From NCBI GenBank assembly GCA_964542255.1, contig CAZITV010000126.1, forward strand, positions 1 through 6,891: a stretch of 6,891 nt of DNA, read 5' to 3'. The notes under the pieces were generated by a model. It was given only the letters and a program-made list of their open reading frames with translations. It had not been told where the DNA came from and ran no database searches. Positions 6,695 through 6,891 of this stretch are shown here, in pieces. A program made the position numbers and the translations under genes. The DNA is from CAYMSF01 sp964542255. GTDB lineage: Bacteria; Verrucomicrobiota; Lentisphaeria; Victivallales; Victivallaceae. How positions within the stretch are numbered: the first letter of the stretch is position 1; every line of letters starts with the position of its first letter.

Positions 6695-6724
6695 AGTAAT
6701 TCCAGTGAAAGACCATATTACTTT
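6693..6724. repeat. 8-bp inverted repeat at the end of the right-edge gene
   Basis: AAAGTAAT (6693-6700) and ATTACTTT (6717-6724) are perfect inverted copies separated by 16 bases. They span the TAA at 6720-6718 and touch the -35 box of the rsmD promoter. On the minus strand it could be a poor terminator for the upstream gene (only three T follow) or a regulatory site. Confidence 0.3.
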
Positions 6725-6891
6725 AATTGCGCGGAACTGAGATGAACCCGCCAAAAGTCGGTCGCTGCTTTTTGCGTCTCAACATAAGTCCTTACCAGCC
6801 GCTCCTTGCCGGTTACCGCCGAGGGTAGCCGGCGGCGGAGTCAGCTTATAAATCCTTGTGCCGATCCATCAAAAATCACCTGACCGGGCTT
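6718..6891 (-). CDS. 3' end of an unidentified gene with an in-frame TGA (partial)
   Basis: Read from the right edge, the frame gives KPGQVIFDGSAQGFIS, a TGA (6843-6841), then 40 more codons including VTGKERLVRTYVETQ and KAATDFWRVHLSSAQLK before TAA (6720-6718). The part after the TGA looks like genuine protein: mixed amphipathic composition, 40 codons with no further stop, and the same frame. It has no ATG, GTG or TTG of its own from which to start. I do not recognise the family. There are three readings: the gene ends at the TGA and the tail is chance; it is a pseudogene or carries a sequencing error; or the TGA is read through, for example as selenocysteine. A strong hairpin (6802-6840) starts at the base after the TGA. 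The N-terminus lies outside the window. Confidence 0.5.
6802..6840 (-). other. Strong hairpin immediately after the in-frame TGA
   Basis: On the minus strand the stem is CTCC, GCCGG, TACC closed by a 6-base loop CTCGGC, then GGTA, CCGGC, GGAG: 13 base pairs with small internal loops. The TGA is directly adjacent and 17 bases separate it from the apical loop, as in bacterial SECIS elements. The loop does not begin with G, which departs from the usual bacterial SECIS description. With no T run it is a poor intrinsic terminator. Confidence 0.45.

Noticed and set aside
6731..6755. CTGAGATGAACCC on the plus strand, resembling a TPP riboswitch core
   Set aside because: The partner block (CCTGATCTGG...CCAGCG) is absent, no thiamine gene follows, and the stretch is inside the right-edge reading frame on the other strand.
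6760..6840. GC-rich structured stretch considered as RNase P RNA, SRP RNA, tRNA or c-di-GMP riboswitch
   Set aside because: None of the conserved core sequences of these RNAs is present as a set; short resemblances (GACGCAAA, GGTCAGG) are isolated and the region reads as protein.
1..6891. CRISPR arrays, tRNA or rRNA genes, replication origin
   Set aside because: No regularly spaced direct repeats, no cloverleaf with a T-loop sequence, no rRNA-like blocks and no clusters of DnaA boxes were seen.

Overview
The window comes from the chromosome of a Gram-negative bacterium with moderate GC content. It has a lipopolysaccharide-kinase-like gene, which implies an outer membrane, a housekeeping rRNA methyltransferase, and a catabolic beta-mannosidase beside an AraC-type regulator. 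The mix resembles gut or sediment Lentisphaerota, Verrucomicrobiota or related groups, but that is an impression; no marker here fixes the taxon. All long reading frames use TGG for Trp and contain no internal TGA, so the code is standard.

Layout. Positions 1-52 hold a consensus sigma70-type promoter firing left out of the window, with a palindrome over its start site. Positions 128-1330 are a graveyard of mobile DNA: the C-terminal part of an IS5-like transposase (minus strand), split by a 272-bp element with terminal inverted repeats (184-455). A 330-bp two-armed inverted repeat made of small hairpins follows (775-1104), then a diverged, truncated second copy of the 272-bp element (about 1104-1330) in opposite orientation. 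This copy ends at the stop codon of the next gene. 

Positions 1331-4770 are a carbohydrate-use module: an AraC/ChbR-like regulator (minus) divergent from a family GH2 beta-mannosidase (plus), sharing a 119-bp AT-rich control region. The regulator probably controls the enzyme in response to a mannose-containing sugar. Positions 4816-6578 are a two-gene minus-strand operon, rsmD followed by a WaaP/Kdo-kinase-like gene, coupled by a one-base TAATG overlap and facing the mannosidase tail to tail. rsmD has its own promoter. At the right edge (6718-6891, minus) the last part of an unidentified protein carries an in-frame TGA directly followed by a strong hairpin.

The points most worth a second look are: the in-frame TGA plus hairpin; the transposase whose reading frame is restored exactly by removing the 272-bp element; the two-armed hairpin repeat; the tandem active and degenerate kinase folds in the WaaP-like protein; and the promoter/operator at the left edge.
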